Counted from the stretch's first letter, positions 52,254 through 62,867 are shown. The stretch: DNA of 64,000 nucleotides from Bradyrhizobium sp. WSM1743 (GCF_000473065.1 NZ_AXAZ01000010.1:124001-188000), one strand, 5' to 3'. Numbers and translations: made by a program. Notes: generated by a model not told the origin, from the sequence alone.

Positions 52254-54992
52254 CTATGCCTTCGGCAGCTTCGCCCTTAACGCATACAGCGCATCGAGCG
52301 CCTCGCGCGGCGACATCTCGTCGGGGTGCAGCGCCTTCACCGCCTCCATCAGCAGCTCCGCTTCGCTCGGCGGCGCGGCTTCGGCGGCGGCGCGCGAGGG
52401 GACGGCGAACAGCGGCAGATCGTCCACCAAGGCTCGCGCGGTCTGGCCGCGGTCCTGCGCCTCCAGCTTGGAGAGCACGGACTTCGCACGCGTGATCACC
52501 GCCGGCGGCAGGCCGGCGAGCTTGGCCACCTGGATGCCATAGGAGCGATCGGCCGAGCCCGGCAGCACCTCGTGCAGGAACACGACGTTGCCCTGCCACT
52601 CCTTCACGCGCACGGTGGCGTTGAACATGCGCGGCAGTTTTGCCGAGAGCGCGGTCAGCTCGTGGTAGTGCGTCGCGAACAATGTGCGGCAGCGGTTGCT
52701 CTCGTGCAGATGCTCGATCGCGGCCCAGGCAATCGACAGGCCGTCGAAGGTCGCGGTGCCGCGGCCGATCTCGTCGAGGATGACGAGCGAGCGCTCGCCG
52801 GCCTGGTTCAGGATTGCCGCGGTCTCGACCATCTCCACCATGAAGGTGGAACGGCCGCGGGCGAGATCGTCGGCGGCGCCGACGCGCGAGAACAAGCGGT
52901 CGACGATGCCGATCCGCGCGCGAGTGGCCGGCACGAAGCTGCCGATCTGCGCCAGCAGCGCAATCAGCGCGTTCTGGCGCAGGAAGGTCGATTTACCGGC
53001 CATGTTCGGGCCGGTCAGCAGCCAGAGCTGGCCGGATTTTTGGCCAGGAGCCGGCGACAGGTCGCAGGCATTGGCGATGAACGGCTCGCCGTTGCGCTTG
53101 AGGGCCTGCTCCACCACGGGATGGCGGCCGGCCTCGATCGCGAAGCTGAGCGAGCCATCGACCTCGGGTCGGACATAGTTCTCGTCGACGGCGAGCTTGG
53201 CGAGCGACGTCGCGACATCAAGCAGCGCAAAGCCCTGCGCCGCGGCACGCAGATCGTCGCTGATCTCGAGCGCCTTGGCGGAGAGCCGTTCGAAGATTTC
53301 GAGTTCGAGGCCCAGTGCGCGGTCACCTGCATTGGCGATCTTGGCTTCGATCTCGCCAAGCTCGGAGGTGGTGAAGCGCACCTGGCCCGCCAGCGTCTGG
53401 CGATGGATGAAGGTGGCGTTCAGCGGCGGCGACATCAGCTTGTCGCCGTGCTGCGCGGTGACCTCGACGAAATAGCCGAGCACGTTGTTGTGGCGAATTT
53501 TCAGAGCCTTGACGCCGGTGTCGTCGGCGTATCGCGCCTGCATCGAGGCGACCACGAGGCGCGAGGCGTCACGCAGGTTCCGCGCTTCGTCGAGCGCGGG
53601 CTCATAGCCCTGGCGAACGAAGCCGCCGTCGCGCTTGATCAGCGGCAGCTGCTCGTCGAGTGCGCTGGCGAATTCGGATGCGAGCGCGCGCGATGGCCGT
53701 TGCAGCGCCGCCATCACCGCCGCGATCTCCTGCGGCGGCTGATCGATTTCGCCGAGCCGCGTCAACACCTGGTCCGCAGCGATGATGCCGTCGCGGATGC
53801 CGGCGAGGTCGCGCGGCCCGCCGCGACCGACCGAGAGACGAGCCAAAGCGCGCGACATGTCGGGCGCGCCCCGCAGGATGCTGCGGATGTCCTCGCGCGC
53901 CGCGGAATCGGCAACGAAGGCGCTGACCGCGTCGAGGCGGCGCGCGATCGCAGGCGCATCCGTCAGCGGTGCCGCGAGGCGTTGCGCCAGCAGGCGCGAG
54001 CCCGCGGAAGTGACAGTGCAGTCGATCGCGTCGAGCAGTGAGCCGCGGCGCTCGCCCGCGAGCGTCCGCGTCAGCTCGAGGTTGGCGCGGGTGGCCGGAT
54101 CGATCGCCATGGTCGCGCCCGAGGCCTCGCGCGCGGGCGGCGACAGCGGCGGGTGCTTGCCGACCTGGGTGCGGTCGACATAGGTGACGGCGGCGGCTGC
54201 GGCGGTGGCCTCCAAGCGCGTGAGCTGGGAGAGCCCGTCCATGGTCGCGACGGCAAAGTAGTCGCACAGCCGCTTCTCGGCGGTGGCGCCGTCGAAGACG
54301 TCGCGGGTCAGCGGCGTCACCGCCGGCAGCTCGCGCAAGGTCTGTCCGAGCTCGCTGTCATTGTAGAGTGCGTCGGTGACGATGGCCTCGTTCGGGTTGA
54401 TGCGTGCCAGCGTCGCCGCGAGCTCGCCGCCCGAAACCTCGGTCACCATGAATTCGGCGGTCGAGATGTCGATCCAGGCGAGGCCGAAGCGATCGCCGCC
54501 GGCGGACGAACGGGCGCGCGCGATCGCCAGCAGGTAATTGTTGGCACGCGCATCCAGCAGCGTGTCCTCGGTCAGCGTGCCCGGGGTGACCAGCCGCACC
54601 ACGCCGCGACGCACCACGCTCTTGTTGCCGCGCGCTTTCGCTGCCGCAGGATCCTCGGTCTGCTCGCACACCGCGACCCGATGGCCGGCGCTGATGAGAC
54701 GATGCAGATAATCCTCGGAGCGCTCGACCGGTACGCCGCACATCGGGATATCGGCGCCCTGGTGCTTGCCGCGCTTGGTCAAGACGATGCCGAGCGTCCT
54801 GGAGGCGATCTCGGCGTCCTCGAAGAACAGCTCGTAGAAATCGCCCATCCGGTAGAACAGCAGCAGACCCTGATGGGCCGCCTTGATCTCGAGATACTGT
54901 TCCATCATCGGCGTCACGCGCGCGGCAGCTTCCGTCTGCGGTGCGGGCGCTTCGTCGGGCGGCGGTACGGGTATCGGCTGTTGCATGGTCAT
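52254..54992 (-). CDS. mutS: DNA mismatch repair protein MutS
   Basis: A 912-residue mismatch-recognition ATPase. The mismatch-wedge motif GDFYELF lies at residues 50-56 (Phe-X-Glu). Connector, lever and clamp domains follow. The ATPase has Walker [10 protein letters not shown] near residue 660, [29 protein letters not shown] and the composite-site THYHEL. Length and order match MutS1. A Pro-rich leader of about 25 residues precedes the conserved part, so the exact Met (first or third codon) is unsettled. It is divergent from pcaF. Confidence 0.97.
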   Translation of the reverse strand: MTMQQPIPVPPPDEAPAPQTEAAARVTPMMEQYLEIKAAHQGLLLFYRMGDFYELFFEDAEIASRTLGIVLTKRGKHQGADIPMCGVPVERSEDYLHRLISAGHRVAVCEQTEDPAAAKARGNKSVVRRGVVRLVTPGTLTEDTLLDARANNYLLAIARARSSAGGDRFGLAWIDISTAEFMVTEVSGGELAATLARINPNEAIVTDALYNDSELGQTLRELPAVTPLTRDVFDGATAEKRLCDYFAVATMDGLSQLTRLEATAAAAAVTYVDRTQVGKHPPLSPPAREASGATMAIDPATRANLELTRTLAGERRGSLLDAIDCTVTSAGSRLLAQRLAAPLTDAPAIARRLDAVSAFVADSAAREDIRSILRGAPDMSRALARLSVGRGGPRDLAGIRDGIIAADQVLTRLGEIDQPPQEIAAVMAALQRPSRALASEFASALDEQLPLIKRDGGFVRQGYEPALDEARNLRDASRLVVASMQARYADDTGVKALKIRHNNVLGYFVEVTAQHGDKLMSPPLNATFIHRQTLAGQVRFTTSELGEIEAKIANAGDRALGLELEIFERLSAKALEISDDLRAAAQGFALLDVATSLAKLAVDENYVRPEVDGSLSFAIEAGRHPVVEQALKRNGEPFIANACDLSPAPGQKSGQLWLLTGPNMAGKSTFLRQNALIALLAQIGSFVPATRARIGIVDRLFSRVGAADDLARGRSTFMVEMVETAAILNQAGERSLVILDEIGRGTATFDGLSIAWAAIEHLHESNRCRTLFATHYHELTALSAKLPRMFNATVRVKEWQGNVVFLHEVLPGSADRSYGIQVAKLAGLPPAVITRAKSVLSKLEAQDRGQTARALVDDLPLFAVPSRAAAEAAPPSEAELLMEAVKALHPDEMSPREALDALYALRAKLPKA

Positions 54993-55207
54993 GGGCGGCG
55001 CAACCTACAAAATTTCGGCACCTGCTCCTATCGGTTTGGCCGGAGAGAGGAGGTTTTCCACGCTGTCCGCACGGCGGCATGCGCCGAGAGCGTGTGCGCC
55101 CCTCGAATCCCGCGCGAAACCGTCAATTGACCTGCCGCGGGCGCCCTCCTAAAACTCCGCCGACATTGAAGAATTTGGCCGGATCGCGGCATTCAGGGAG
55201 AACAACG

Positions 55208-56416
55208 ATGCGTGACGTCTTTATCTGCGATGCCGTGCGGACCCCGATCGGCCGCTTCGGCGGCTCGCTCGCCAAGGTGCGCGCCGACGATCTCGCCGCC
55301 GCCCCGATCAAGGCGCTGATGGCCAAGCACCCCAATCTCGATTGCGCGCAGATCGATGAGGTCTTCTTCGGTTGCGCCAATCAGGCCGGCGAGGACAACC
55401 GCAATGTCGCGCGTATGGCGCTGCTGCTGGCAGGTCTTCCGGACTCGGTTCCCGGCCAGACCCTCAACCGGCTCTGCGCCTCCGGCCTTGATGCGGTCGG
55501 CGCCGCGGGCCGCGCCATCCGCTCCGGCGAGATCGAGCTCGCTATTGCCGGCGGCGTCGAGTCGATGACCCGCGCACCGTTCGTGATGGGCAAGGCGCAG
55601 GAAGCCTTCTCGCGCTCGGCCGAGATCTTCGACACCACCATCGGCTGGCGCTTCATCAATCCGCTGCTTAAGGCGCAGTACGGCGTCGACGCGATGCCCG
55701 AGACCGGCGAGAACGTTGCCGAGGAATTCCAGGTCTCGCGTGCCGACCAGGACGCCTTCGCCATCCGCTCGCAGCAGCGCGCCGGCGCCGCGATCGCAGC
55801 CGGCTATTTCGCCGAGGAGATCACCCCGATCACCATTCCCGGCGGCAAGGCCGGCCCGATCACGGTCGACAAGGACGAGCATCCGCGCCCCGAGACCACG
55901 CTGGAGGGCCTTGCCAAGCTGAAGCCGATCGTGCGCAATCCCGGTACTGTCACTGCCGGCAACGCCTCCGGCGTCAATGACGGCGCCGCCGCGATGATCC
56001 TCGCGTCGGAAGCCGCGGTGAAGAAGCATGGCCTGACTCCGCGCGCGCGCATCCTCGGCCTCGCCTCGGCCGGCGTGCCGCCGCGGATCATGGGCATCGG
56101 TCCGGTTCCGGCCACCCGCAAGCTGATGGAGCGTCTCAGCAAGAAGATCAGTGATTTCGACCTGATCGAGCTGAACGAAGCTTTCGCCTCGCAGGGCATC
56201 GCCTGCCTGCGTCAGCTCGGCGTCGCCGACGATGCCGATTTCGTCAATCCGCACGGCGGCGCCATCGCGCTCGGCCATCCGCTCGGCATGAGCGGCGCGC
56301 GGCTTGCTCTCACCGCCGTCCACGGCATGGAAAAGCGTGGCGGCAAGCTGGCGCTCGCCACCATGTGCGTTGGCGTCGGCCAGGGCGTCGCGGTCGCGAT
56401 CGAGAAGCTGAATTGA
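55208..56416 (+). CDS. pcaF: 3-oxoadipyl-CoA thiolase
   Basis: A 402-residue thiolase that cleaves 3-oxoadipyl-CoA to succinyl-CoA and acetyl-CoA, the last step of the beta-ketoadipate pathway. Cys90 in NRLCASGLDAVG is the acyl-carrying residue; HGGAIALGHPLGMSG supplies the His and CVGVGQG the second Cys. NRNVARMALLLAGLP and the length favour PcaF over general acetyl-CoA acetyltransferases. Linkage to pcaHG supports this. The ATG follows AGGGAGAA. Confidence 0.9.
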   Translation: MRDVFICDAVRTPIGRFGGSLAKVRADDLAAAPIKALMAKHPNLDCAQIDEVFFGCANQAGEDNRNVARMALLLAGLPDSVPGQTLNRLCASGLDAVGAAGRAIRSGEIELAIAGGVESMTRAPFVMGKAQEAFSRSAEIFDTTIGWRFINPLLKAQYGVDAMPETGENVAEEFQVSRADQDAFAIRSQQRAGAAIAAGYFAEEITPITIPGGKAGPITVDKDEHPRPETTLEGLAKLKPIVRNPGTVTAGNASGVNDGAAAMILASEAAVKKHGLTPRARILGLASAGVPPRIMGIGPVPATRKLMERLSKKISDFDLIELNEAFASQGIACLRQLGVADDADFVNPHGGAIALGHPLGMSGARLALTAVHGMEKRGGKLALATMCVGVGQGVAVAIEKLN

Positions 56417-56434
56417 CGAGACGCACGGCGTCTC

Positions 56435-56515
56435 GTCATCCCGGGGCAGCCCGACAGGGCTGAACCCGGGATCTCGAGATTCCGGGTCTGGTCCTTCGGA
56501 CCATCCCGGAATGAC
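56435..56515. repeat. Family B palindromic repeat between pcaF and pcaH
   Basis: GTCATCCCGGGGCAGCC and GGACCATCCCGGAATGAC are the outer arms, with the self-complementary centre CCCGGGATCTCGAGATTCCGGG, very like the copy at 52165. It separates pcaF from the pcaHG promoter region on the same strand. Confidence 0.9.
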
Positions 56516-56554
56516 AAGGGGCATGGGGTCTCGAAACCCGCTTCCCCAAATTAG

Positions 56555-56568
56555 TTATATCCTATAAT
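56555..56568 (+). promoter_or_regulatory. Candidate pcaHG promoter -10 box with overlapping palindrome
   Basis: A perfect TATAAT lies at 56563-56568, 53 bp before the pcaH ATG; a -35 box is weak (CTTCCC-like). TTATA (56555-56559) and TATAA (56563-56567) form an inverted repeat with a 3-bp spacer overlapping the -10 box, a typical repressor or IclR/LysR-type operator place. It lies in an AT-rich patch that contrasts with the GC-rich surroundings. Confidence 0.5.
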
Positions 56569-56621
56569 GATTGGCGGAAGCGTTGACCGGCCGAACCACA
56601 ATGGCCGGGGAGGAGTTCGCC

Positions 56622-57323
56622 ATGACATTCATTTATCCTGTCGACAGCAACAAGGCGCATCCGCTGCCGCTGTCGCCCGACTACAAGAGCTCGATCAAGC
56701 GCGCGCCGAACAAGCCCTTGATCCCGATGCGCCATACGTTGTCGGAGCTGACCGGCCCGGTCTACGGCCACGAGACCGTGCGCGAGGGCGACAACGATCT
56801 CACCACTCAACACAGTGGCGAGCCGATCGGCGAGCGCATCATCGTGCACGGACACGTGCGCGACGAGGACGGCCGCGGCGTGCCGAACTCGTTGATCGAG
56901 ATCTGGCAGGCCAATTCCTGCGGCCGTTACGTTCACGTCCGTGATCAGCATCCGGCGCCGCTCGATCCGAATTTCACCGGCGCGGGCCGCACCGTGAGCG
57001 ATGCTTCCGGCTACTACCGCTTCGTCACCATCAAGCCCGGCGCTTACCCCTGGGGCAATCACCACAACGCGTGGCGGCCTGCGCACATCCATCTCTCGGT
57101 GTTCGGCCATTCCTTCGTCACCCGCCTCGTGACGCAGATGTATTTCCCGAACGATCCCTTGTTCCCGTTCGACCCGATCTTCAATTCGGTTCCGGACGAG
57201 AAGGCGCGGGCGCGGATGGTCTCCTCGTTCGATCTCGAGAACACAAAACCCGAATGGGCGCTGTGCTACCGCTTTGACATCGTGCTGCGCGGCAAGGATG
57301 CCACCCCCATGGAGAACCACTAA
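56622..57323 (+). CDS. pcaH: Protocatechuate 3,4-dioxygenase beta subunit
   Basis: A 233-residue subunit of the iron(III) dioxygenase that opens protocatechuate between the two hydroxyls to give 3-carboxymuconate. The four iron ligands are visible with the exact spacing of the known enzyme: Tyr103 (GRYVHV), Tyr142 (GAYPW), His155 and His157 (WRPAHIHLSVFG). It is followed without a gap by pcaG. The ATG after GGGGAGGAG was chosen over one 51 nt upstream. The enzyme is cytoplasmic. Confidence 0.96.
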   Translation: MTFIYPVDSNKAHPLPLSPDYKSSIKRAPNKPLIPMRHTLSELTGPVYGHETVREGDNDLTTQHSGEPIGERIIVHGHVRDEDGRGVPNSLIEIWQANSCGRYVHVRDQHPAPLDPNFTGAGRTVSDASGYYRFVTIKPGAYPWGNHHNAWRPAHIHLSVFGHSFVTRLVTQMYFPNDPLFPFDPIFNSVPDEKARARMVSSFDLENTKPEWALCYRFDIVLRGKDATPMENH

Positions 57324-57926
57324 GTGCAAGAGTCTGTGAAGCCTGACGGTATCACCCCATCGCAGACGGTCGGTCCGTTCTTCAAATACGGCCTGACGCC
57401 GAACGGCGAGTACGCCTGGAACGACGCGTTCACCAACTCGACGCTGACCCCCGACGTCTCTGGCGACCGCATCCGCATCGAGGGCCGCGTGTTCGATGGC
57501 GACGGCATCGCCGTGCCCGATGTCATGCTGGAGATCTGGCAGGCGGATGCGCAGGGTCGCTTCGCCGACCCGCAGGACAAGCGTGCGCTGCCGAATGCGA
57601 GCTTCCGCGGCTTTGCCCGCTGCGGCACCGACAAGGACGGCAACTACGCGTTCGAGACCATCAAGCCGGGCGCGGTGCCGGATCCCGACGGCAAGCCGCA
57701 GGCGCCGCACATCCTGCTCGCGGTGTTCGGGCGCGGCATGCTCAGGCATCTCTACACCCGCATCTATTTCAGCGACGAGGCCGGCAACGCCGCCGATCCC
57801 GTGCTGGCGCTGGTGCCGGCTGATCGCCGGGCCACGCTGACCGCGGTGCGCGAGGCCGGCAAGCCGGTCTACCGGCTCGACCTGCGGCTTCAGGGCGACG
57901 ACGAGACGGTATTCTTCGAGATGTGA
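57324..57926 (+). CDS. pcaG: Protocatechuate 3,4-dioxygenase alpha subunit
   Basis: A 200-residue alpha subunit with GITPSQTVGPFFKYGL, LEIWQADAQGRFADP and PHILLAVFGRGMLRHLYTRIY. The fold repeats that of PcaH, but the iron ligands are absent, as expected for alpha subunits (PHILLAVFG replaces AHIHLSVFG). A GTG start directly follows the pcaH TAA, and a GGAG site lies inside the last pcaH codons, so the two are translationally coupled into the alpha-beta complex. Confidence 0.96.
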   Translation: MQESVKPDGITPSQTVGPFFKYGLTPNGEYAWNDAFTNSTLTPDVSGDRIRIEGRVFDGDGIAVPDVMLEIWQADAQGRFADPQDKRALPNASFRGFARCGTDKDGNYAFETIKPGAVPDPDGKPQAPHILLAVFGRGMLRHLYTRIYFSDEAGNAADPVLALVPADRRATLTAVREAGKPVYRLDLRLQGDDETVFFEM

Positions 57927-58000
57927 CGGAGGACTGGCTGTCAGCAACCCTCATCGTCCCTGGAAGAGGTGAGGCGCGACGGACGCGCAACAATCTCGCT

Positions 58001-58162
58001 GTCGTCCCGACCTAGTGCGCAATTGCGCACGGGGGGGCCGGGACCCATAGCCACAGGGCGCCGTTGCGGTGCGAAATGGTAACCCCGACTCTTCGCTAAG
58101 CTCGATCCTGTGGTTGGGTCCCAGATCGGCGCGCGCTTTGAGGCGCGCTTGTCCGGGACGAC
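58001..58162. repeat. Family A palindromic repeat after pcaG
   Basis: GTCGTCCCGACCTAGTGCGC and GCGCTTGTCCGGGACGAC are the outer arms; GGGACCCATAGCCACAGG and CCTGTGGTTGGGTCCC the inner arms. It occupies half of the 362-bp gap between pcaG and the chemoreceptor gene; the rest, 58163-58288, should hold the chemoreceptor promoter, but I see no clear boxes. Confidence 0.87.
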
Positions 58163-58288
58163 GGCGGAAGTACCGTTTCCCGTAGTTTTCCGGTGTCCGC
58201 GCGATACAATTTCTGCGGGACGCAATGCCGTATTTACCACCGTGGTCTAGGGTCGATGCGAATTCATCGCGCGCCCTGGATTATTTTC

Positions 58289-59977
58289 ATGAAATTTCGC
58301 CTCTCGTTGTCCTCCGCGATCATTGCGTTCGGGATCGTTCTTGCCATCGGCTTTACTGCGGTCGTTTCCACCAGTCTCTACGCCCTGCGTGAGCTTAAGG
58401 TCGGCGGCCCACTCTATTCCGACATCAAGCTCGGCAACGACCTGATCGCCGACATCCTGCCGCCGCCCGAATACGTCATTGAGGCGTATCTCGAGGCGAC
58501 GCTGGCCATGCGCGAGCCGGACCAGCTGGCGGCCCATGGCGAACGCCTGATCCAGCTCCGCAAGGATTACGACGAACGCAAGGCGTTCTGGGTCTCCTCC
58601 AGCCTCTCGGCCGACCTCAAGACCGCGCTGGTATCGAAGTCCGATGCCGAGGTGCAGAAATTCTGGAAGGCATCCGAACAGCTCTTGCCGGCCCTCAAGG
58701 CCAAGGACACGGCTGCGTCGGAGCGCGCCTACGCCCAGCTCAAGGACGCCTATACCGCGCATCGCACCGTCATCGACAGCATCGTCGAGAGCGCCAACAA
58801 GCAGAACGCCGCCATGGAGAAGCTGGCCGCGGACCGCGACAGCTCCATTCTTTATATTCTCCTCGGCGTCTCCGCCGCCGTCCTGGCCTTCATTGCCGCT
58901 GGCCTGCTCGGTGTTGCCCTCGGTGTGGTGCGTCCGATCGTGCGCATGACCGACACGATGCAGAAGCTCGCGACCGGCGATCTCGCCGCCGACATTCCCT
59001 TCGCGCACCGCCAGGACGAGGTCGGCTCGATGGCGGGCGCGCTTTTGGTATTCAAGCAGGCGGCGGTCGAGAATTCCCGTCTGCGCGAGGAGCAGTTGCG
59101 GCAGGAGCAGGAGGCGGCGCTTGCCAAGCGCTCCGCCCTGCACCAGATGGCCGAAACGGTCGAGCGCGAGACCGGCCGCTCGGTCGATACCGCGACTTCT
59201 GCGACCCAAGGCGTCGAGCGGGCCGCGTCCGGCCTGTCGGAGATCGCGAAGTCGCTTTCTGCGCAGTCGCAGGCAGTCGCGGCGGCCTCCACGCAGGCCC
59301 TCGGCAGCTCGCAGGCCGTCTCGGCAGCGGCCGAAGAACTCAGCGCCTCGATCCGCGAGATCGCGGGCCAGGTCGCGCGGACCAGCACCGTCACCAAATC
59401 TGCGGTCGCCGGCCGCGAGCAGGCACGCTCGACCATTCAGGCGCTGGCGGGATCAGTGAAGAAGATCGCCGAGGTCTCCGACCTTATCGGCGGCATCGCA
59501 GGCCAGACCAACCTCCTCGCGCTCAACGCGACGATCGAGGCGGCGCGCGCCGGTGAAGCCGGCCGCGGCTTCGCGGTGGTCGCCGCCGAGGTGAAATCCC
59601 TGTCCGACCAGACCGCCAAATCCACCGAGGAGATCGGGCGGCTGATTGCCGAGATCCAGACCTCGACGCAGGCCGCGGTCGACGCCGTCGAGGCCATGGG
59701 AGGCCACATCGTCGAGATCGACGGCGTGGCGACCTCGGTTGCCGCTGCGATGGAAGAGCAGGATGCCGCGACGAGGGAGATCGCGCGGTCGATTTCCGAA
59801 TCAGCCTCTGCGGCGAAGGAGGTCTCGGCCAAGATCGGCAATGTCAGTCGCGATGCCGCCTCAGTCAACGAGCGCGCCGCGGACGTGAGGCAGGCGATCG
59901 CCGGGATGGCGGCCAATCTCGAACAGCTGCGGTCGGTCGTGGTCCGGACCGTACGGGACTCCACCGCCGCGGCTTGA
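58289..59977 (+). CDS. Methyl-accepting chemotaxis protein
   Basis: A 562-residue transmembrane receptor. Membrane segments lie near residues 8-32 and 189-213, with a mainly helical periplasmic sensor of about 150 residues between them. A HAMP domain follows ([24 protein letters not shown]). The signalling hairpin tip reads [41 protein letters not shown]. No C-terminal CheR-binding pentapeptide is seen. It is next to pcaHG, so sensing aromatic acids is conceivable but unsupported. An ATG at 58256 with AGGG before it is an alternative start. Confidence 0.92.
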   Translation: MKFRLSLSSAIIAFGIVLAIGFTAVVSTSLYALRELKVGGPLYSDIKLGNDLIADILPPPEYVIEAYLEATLAMREPDQLAAHGERLIQLRKDYDERKAFWVSSSLSADLKTALVSKSDAEVQKFWKASEQLLPALKAKDTAASERAYAQLKDAYTAHRTVIDSIVESANKQNAAMEKLAADRDSSILYILLGVSAAVLAFIAAGLLGVALGVVRPIVRMTDTMQKLATGDLAADIPFAHRQDEVGSMAGALLVFKQAAVENSRLREEQLRQEQEAALAKRSALHQMAETVERETGRSVDTATSATQGVERAASGLSEIAKSLSAQSQAVAAASTQALGSSQAVSAAAEELSASIREIAGQVARTSTVTKSAVAGREQARSTIQALAGSVKKIAEVSDLIGGIAGQTNLLALNATIEAARAGEAGRGFAVVAAEVKSLSDQTAKSTEEIGRLIAEIQTSTQAAVDAVEAMGGHIVEIDGVATSVAAAMEEQDAATREIARSISESASAAKEVSAKIGNVSRDAASVNERAADVRQAIAGMAANLEQLRSVVVRTVRDSTAAA

Positions 59978-60052
59978 TCCCGCATCAGGCCGGCCGCTGG
60001 TGCCCGGGGGCGTGATCGTGCAGTATGGCGCGGGACAGGGGCATCGTGGTTC

Positions 60053-61117
60053 ATGACATCTCCACAATTGCCGGCGGTCGTTGAGCCCGCCCGACTGACG
60101 GCCGCGCTACGCAGGGGCGGCGTGCTCGACGCCGGCGCCGTGCGCGAAGTGAAGGTGCTGCACCAGCGTGACACCGTCGTGTCACATATCGTCAGGCTCG
60201 GGCTGCGCTATGTCGGCGAATCCGCCGGCGCCCCGCAGTCGCTGATTCTGAAGACTCCCAATTCCGCCTTCGCCGAGGGCCTCGCCAATGGCGGCCGGCG
60301 CGAGGTGGACTACTACACCCAGCTCGCGCCGAAGATGCCGCCGGGGCTCGTGCCGCGCTGCTTTGACGGCCATTTCGACGAGCACAGCCTCACCTGGCAT
60401 CTGCTGCTCGAGGACCTCACCGACAGCCACGAAATCGCGATGGCTTGGCCGGTGCCGCCGTCGCGCGAGCAGACGTTCGCCATCGTCACCACGCTCGCGC
60501 GCTGGCATGCAGCCTGGTGGGACCATCCGAGCCTCGGCGACACCGTCGGTACCTGGGCGAGCACGGAGGACGGCGCGCAACGCATGGAGACGTTTGCGGG
60601 CCATTATGACCGCTTTGCCGACCTTCTCGGCAATCGCCTCAGCGAGGAGCGGCGGATCCTCTACCGTCGCCTCATCGATCGGTCGGAGCGGCTGTCCCAG
60701 CGTTACCATTCACGCCGTCACCTCAGCATCACGCATGGCGATGCTCATGTCTGGAATTTCCTGCTGCCGCGCGCGGGCGTTGCCGATACCGTGCGCATCT
60801 TCGATTTCGACCTTTGGAGCATCAACGTTCCGACCCACGACCTCGCCTATATGATGGCCATGCATTGGTATCCGGAACGCCGGCAGGCGCTCGAGCGGCT
60901 GCTGCTCAATCTCTACCACGACACGTTGATGGAAAGCGGCATCACCGGCTACACGCGCGGTGCGCTCGATCGCGACTATCGCTGGGCGGTGCTCTGGCAG
61001 ATCACGAGGCCAGTCTGGCAGTGGAGCATCAACATCCCGCCGTTGATCTGGTGGAATAATCTGGAGCGGGTGATGATGGCGGTCGAGGATCTGGGCTGCG
61101 AGGAGTTGTTGGGGTAG
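60053..61117 (+). CDS. APH-fold phosphotransferase (ecdysteroid-kinase-like)
   Basis: A 354-residue cytoplasmic protein with a kinase-like fold. LILKTPN holds the ATP-binding Lys; LLLEDLTDSHE is the hinge. The catalytic loop ITHGDAHVWNFLL (HGDxxxxN) and IFDFDLWSINVPTHDLAYMM (the metal-binding D) fit the aminoglycoside phosphotransferase / DUF1679 superfamily. These enzymes phosphorylate small alcohols; resistance is not implied. It stands 75 bp after the chemoreceptor gene. Confidence 0.84.
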   Translation: MTSPQLPAVVEPARLTAALRRGGVLDAGAVREVKVLHQRDTVVSHIVRLGLRYVGESAGAPQSLILKTPNSAFAEGLANGGRREVDYYTQLAPKMPPGLVPRCFDGHFDEHSLTWHLLLEDLTDSHEIAMAWPVPPSREQTFAIVTTLARWHAAWWDHPSLGDTVGTWASTEDGAQRMETFAGHYDRFADLLGNRLSEERRILYRRLIDRSERLSQRYHSRRHLSITHGDAHVWNFLLPRAGVADTVRIFDFDLWSINVPTHDLAYMMAMHWYPERRQALERLLLNLYHDTLMESGITGYTRGALDRDYRWAVLWQITRPVWQWSINIPPLIWWNNLERVMMAVEDLGCEELLG

Positions 61118-61136
61118 GCGGCACCACAAATTCGGT

Positions 61137-61293
61137 GTCGTCCCGGACAAGCGCACCCTCAAGTGCGCGCCGATCCGGGACGCATACTCCCAGGAAGAAG
61201 TCGTTGCGTGACGCTGGTAGCTCCGAGTCGCCGTAACTACGGCTTCCTGTGGTCATGGGTCCCGGATCTGCGCTTACCCTTGTCCGGGACGAC
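61137..61293. repeat. Family A palindromic repeat between convergent genes
   Basis: GTCGTCCCGGACAAGCGCAC and CCCTTGTCCGGGACGAC are the outer arms; CCGGGACGCATACTCCCAGG and CCTGTGGTCATGGGTCCCGG the inner arms. It lies between the 3' ends of the kinase-fold gene and the EmrB-type exporter gene. Confidence 0.9.
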
Positions 61294-61298
61294 AGCGG

Positions 61299-62855
61299 CT
61301 ACTCCATCACCGCATGCTCCGGCCCCGCCGCCTGCTTGCGCAGCGTGGCCTTGGTCGAGCCGATCAGCAAGGCGAGCGGGATGGTGCAGAGGATGAAGAC
61401 CATCACCAGCTGGTAGTCATGCGCGAAGGCGATGATCTGCGCCTGCACGCTGACCATCCGGTCTGCCATGGCGCGGCCGGCGTCGGTGGACAGATTGATC
61501 AGGCCGCTGACGCTGGGCATCTGCAGCGCGTGGTTGAACGGGTTGACGTGCTCGGAGAGGATCGCATAGGTCCGCCGCGTCCCCTGCGTCAGCTCGGCGA
61601 TGACGACGGAAATGCCGACCGAACTTGCGACGTTGCGCATCAGGGTCAGCATGGCGGTGCCGTCGGTGCGCAGCTCGTTCGACAAGGTCAGGAACGCTAC
61701 GGTCGAGAGCGGCACGAAGACGAGGCCGAAGCCGAAGCCTTGGATGACGCTGACGGTGACGATCTCCGGCACCTGGGTCAGGTCGGTCCAGCCGGTCATC
61801 TGGAACAGCGAGCCCGCGGTCAGCGTCAGGCCCGCGATGATCAGCGTGCGCGCCTCGAAATAGCGCATCATGCGGCCGACCAGCATCATGGCGAAGAAGG
61901 TGCCGAAACCGCGGCTCGCCAGCAGCAGCCCAGCGGTGATGATGGGATAACCGATCACGTTCTGCATGTAGGGCGAGGCCAGCGCCATGGTCGAGAACAG
62001 CACGAGCCCCATCACGATCATGAACACGCAGCCGGTGACGAAGTTGCGATCCCGAAACAGCGCAAAGCGGATGAACGGCGTCGAGGTCGTGAAGGAGTGC
62101 GCGAGGAAGAAATAGAAGGCGACGGCCGAGACGATGAATTCCGCGACGATCTCGTTCGATTCGAGCCAGCCCAGCTGCTCGCCGCGGTCGAGCGCGAGCT
62201 GCAGCGCGCCGATCGCGATCGCCAGCGCGGCGAAGCCGAACCAGTCGAATTTGAGGCTGAGGTTCTTCTCGGTTTCGTCCATGAAGACGATCAGTCCGAG
62301 CACGGTGATGGCGCCGAACGGCAGGTTGACGAAGAACACCCAGTGCCAGGAATAGGTCTCGGTGAGCCAGGCCCCGAGAGACGGCCCCATGATCGGGCCC
62401 ATCATCACGCCCATGCCCCAGATCGACATCGCCTTGGCGCGTTCCTGGAGCGTGTAATAGTCGAGCATGACCGACTGCGACAGCGGCACCAGGGCGGCAC
62501 CGAACACGCCTTGCAGCAGGCGGAACAGCACCATCTGGTTGATGTCCTGCGCGAGGCCGCACAGCACCGATGCCATGGTGAAGCCTGCCGAGCAGATGAT
62601 GAAGATGCGCTTGCGGCCGAAGCGGTTGGCGATCCAGCCCACCGGCGCCGTCATGATCGCGGCAGCAACGATGTAGGAGGTCAGCACCCAGTTGATCTGG
62701 TCCTGCGAGGCCGACAGCGTGCCCTGCATGTAGGGCAGCGCGACGTTGGCGATGGTGGTGTCCAGCGCCTGCATGATGGTCGCGGTCATGGCGCAGATCG
62801 TCACCATGTTCCGGCGCAGGCCGGGGACCATCAGGCTGGCGTTGGGGCCGGACAT
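61299..62855 (-). CDS. emrB: EmrB/QacA-type DHA2 multidrug exporter
   Basis: A 518-residue inner-membrane proton-driven exporter with 14 predicted hydrophobic segments. MQALDTTIANVALPYMQGTL is the first segment with its conserved Asp, GWIANRFGRKRIFIIC is motif A and SWHWVFFVNLPFGAITVLG the segment-6/7 motif. LNELRTDGTAMLTLMRNVASSVG-type sequence near the end is typical of EmrB. It starts 12 bp after the emrA stop, so EmrA and EmrB are translated together and should work with an outer-membrane channel encoded elsewhere. Confidence 0.93.
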   Translation of the reverse strand: MSGPNASLMVPGLRRNMVTICAMTATIMQALDTTIANVALPYMQGTLSASQDQINWVLTSYIVAAAIMTAPVGWIANRFGRKRIFIICSAGFTMASVLCGLAQDINQMVLFRLLQGVFGAALVPLSQSVMLDYYTLQERAKAMSIWGMGVMMGPIMGPSLGAWLTETYSWHWVFFVNLPFGAITVLGLIVFMDETEKNLSLKFDWFGFAALAIAIGALQLALDRGEQLGWLESNEIVAEFIVSAVAFYFFLAHSFTTSTPFIRFALFRDRNFVTGCVFMIVMGLVLFSTMALASPYMQNVIGYPIITAGLLLASRGFGTFFAMMLVGRMMRYFEARTLIIAGLTLTAGSLFQMTGWTDLTQVPEIVTVSVIQGFGFGLVFVPLSTVAFLTLSNELRTDGTAMLTLMRNVASSVGISVVIAELTQGTRRTYAILSEHVNPFNHALQMPSVSGLINLSTDAGRAMADRMVSVQAQIIAFAHDYQLVMVFILCTIPLALLIGSTKATLRKQAAGPEHAVME

Positions 62856-62867
62856 CGTGGCAGATCC

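Noticed and set aside
60053..61117. The APH-fold protein as an aminoglycoside resistance determinant
   Set aside because: Only general kinase motifs are shared. The length, the ecdysteroid-kinase-like DFDLW region and the chromosomal context do not point to resistance.
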